Shown: one piece after another, positions 62,755 through 64,000 of the stretch
Numbering within the stretch: position 1 is the first letter of the stretch
Layout of the letters: each line of letters begins with the position of its first letter
DNA from: Catenovulum agarivorans YM01
GTDB lineage: Bacteria; Pseudomonadota; Gammaproteobacteria; Enterobacterales; Alteromonadaceae
Length of the DNA stretch: 64,000 nt
Direction of reading: 5' to 3'
NCBI RefSeq assembly: GCF_000281085.1
Contig: NZ_JH767531.1
Location: forward strand, 22,017 to 86,016
Translations under genes and position numbers: made by a program
Notes under the pieces: model-generated
Seen by the model: the letters and a program-made list of their open reading frames with translations, nothing else
Database searches by the model: none
Told to the model about the DNA's origin: nothing

Positions 62755-64000
62755 ATGAATTTCTGCCAAATTACCAAACCTGCATTACCGAAAAATAGTT
62801 CGGACCATATTCAATGGGGCAATTTAAAAGGCAGCAGTGCTGCGTTTGCTATTAGCCAATTGAGCCAACAACAAAAGTCGCCTGTGTTGGTGGTTACGCC
62901 TGACACTGCGTCTGCGCTAAAAATGCATGCAGAAATTGATTCGCTGTTAAAAGAACACAAACAAAACGCGCATTTTTTCCCTGATTGGGAAACTTTAGCC
63001 TACGACACCTTTTCACCACATCAAGACATTATTTCGCAGCGTTTGCACACTTTGCATAATTTACAGCAGCGCAGCGGTGTTTATATTGTATCCATAAATA
63101 CGCTGATGATGCGTATGGCGCCGGTTGATTTTATTGGTCAATACAGCCTTATTTTAAACCAAGGTGATAAGTTAGATATCGACTCTATGCGTGGTCGATT
63201 AGTACAATCAGGTTATCGTTTGGTTGACCAAGTAATGGAACATGGCGAATTTAGTATTCGAGGCTCATTGCTCGACCTTTACCCTATGGGGAGCAATCAG
63301 CCGTATCGAATAGATTTTTTTGATGATGAAGTAGACTCAATTCGAGTATTCGACCCGGAAACGCAGCGCAGTGGCGATACAATTAAAACAGTTGATTTAT
63401 TGCCAGCGCACGAATTTCCAACTGATGATGCTGGCATAGAAAAATTCCGCCAAAACTGGCGCGCGCAATTTGAACCAAGTACAGATAAAGAATCGATTTA
63501 TTATCAAGTCAGTAAAAAAATCATGCCGGCGGGCATTGAGTATTATTTACCACTGTTTTTTGAACAAACCAGTAGTTTGTTTGAGCATTTACCAGCACAA
63601 ACCACTATTTTATTTACTGACAAAATACAGGCTGCCGCAACGCATTTTATCGACGAAGTTAATAAAAGATATGAAAACCGCCGTTTTGATAAATCGCGTC
63701 CGTTATTAGAGCCTAAACAACTATTTTTATCGGTTGACCAATTATTTTCTGGCCTCAAACAATTCGCTCGAATTGAATTTACCAGCCAAAATTTAGATGA
63801 AAAATCTGGCCGTTTTAACTTTTTAATTGAAGCAATTGACGACATTGCTGTAGATGCCAAACTGGCAAAACCGTACGACAAGCTCAATCGCTACTTAGCA
63901 CAAAACGCAGCACGCACCTTATATGTGGTGGAATCGCAAGGTCGTCGCGAAACTTTATTAGAGCTACTCAAACAAAATAAAATAAAACCAACTACCTATC
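62755..64000 (+). CDS. mfd: Transcription-repair coupling factor Mfd, 3' end outside window
   Basis: The frame opens with ATG at 62755 (MNFCQITKPALPKN) and is still open at the window end, giving 415 residues of about 1150. The visible part matches the UvrB-like N-terminal domains of Mfd: HFFPDWETLAYDTFSPHQDIISQRL, LMMRMAP, LVDQVMEHGEFSIRGSLLDLYPMG and RIDFFDDEVDSIRVFDPETQRS. Mfd removes RNA polymerase stalled at DNA lesions and recruits UvrA. The start has only a weak ribosome site. It is divergent from argD. Confidence 0.93.
   Translation, partial: MNFCQITKPALPKNSSDHIQWGNLKGSSAAFAISQLSQQQKSPVLVVTPDTASALKMHAEIDSLLKEHKQNAHFFPDWETLAYDTFSPHQDIISQRLHTLHNLQQRSGVYIVSINTLMMRMAPVDFIGQYSLILNQGDKLDIDSMRGRLVQSGYRLVDQVMEHGEFSIRGSLLDLYPMGSNQPYRIDFFDDEVDSIRVFDPETQRSGDTIKTVDLLPAHEFPTDDAGIEKFRQNWRAQFEPSTDKESIYYQVSKKIMPAGIEYYLPLFFEQTSSLFEHLPAQTTILFTDKIQAAATHFIDEVNKRYENRRFDKSRPLLEPKQLFLSVDQLFSGLKQFARIEFTSQNLDEKSGRFNFLIEAIDDIAVDAKLAKPYDKLNRYLAQNAARTLYVVESQGRRETLLELLKQNKIKPTTY

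Overview
This looks like a chromosomal segment of a marine, polysaccharide-degrading gammaproteobacterium of the Alteromonadales. I infer this from the AT-rich composition, the complete astA/astD, lldD, rsgA and mfd type genes, the large TonB-dependent receptor, several diguanylate cyclases and the many secreted glycoside hydrolases. The genus is not decidable from sequence alone; an Alteromonadaceae such as Catenovulum or a relative would fit.

Positions 1-17300 are a polysaccharide utilisation locus. It holds a GH27 alpha-galactosidase, a large multidomain clan-A type hydrolase, two GH43-type proteins, a GH30 enzyme resembling endo-beta-1,6-galactanases and a GH2 beta-galactosidase. A TonB-dependent receptor with an N-terminal signalling (STN) domain, a FecR-type anti-sigma factor and a FecI-type ECF sigma factor sit in one operon. 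The enzyme set suggests a galactose-rich glycan, perhaps type II arabinogalactan. Five intergenic sites share the arrangement ACGG-N16-CGTT with exactly the same spacing, upstream of the sigma operon and of four enzyme genes or operons. I propose these are the promoters of this ECF sigma factor, so the locus is a self-contained cell-surface signalling regulon.

Positions 17393-22238 hold a soluble GAF/PAS hybrid kinase, an FAD oxidoreductase and a GAF-GGDEF cyclase. Positions 22247-29958 form a second catabolic unit: a DUF1080 (3-keto-disaccharide hydrolase family) lipoprotein facing a four-gene operon (CxxCH cytochrome/dehydrogenase-like protein, two Gfo/Idh/MocA oxidoreductases, an Nramp-related permease) and a divergent GntR/FCD regulator. 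A 15-base palindrome, ATTGGYCNGRCCAAT, occurs before the lipoprotein gene and in the regulator/operon intergenic region, tying them into one regulon. I infer an oxidative (3-keto-glycoside) route of sugar breakdown.

Positions 30080-46755 are mixed: a zinc-ribbon protein, a calcium-binding-repeat lipoprotein, a MarR/MFS efflux pair with duplicated operators, a three-gene c-di-GMP/phosphorelay operon, an orphan solute-binding protein, DUF4177-yidD-TM2-M48 genes, lldD with a divergent LysR regulator, a DUF418 protein and a GNAT acetyltransferase. Positions 46768-53619 include an iron-sulfur photolyase coupled to a 49-residue DUF2256 gene, a Dabb lipoprotein, a second orphan binding protein, a Sel1-repeat protein and a PL10 pectate lyase.

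Positions 53708-64000 contain a CDF-type transporter, the arginine succinyltransferase genes astD and astA, rsgA preceded by an unusual structured leader with a 13-residue ORF, a small periplasmic/peptidoglycan operon, a VIT1/CCC1 transporter, argD/astC and the 5' part of mfd, which runs off the window. I saw no tRNA, rRNA, CRISPR array, insertion sequence or prophage.
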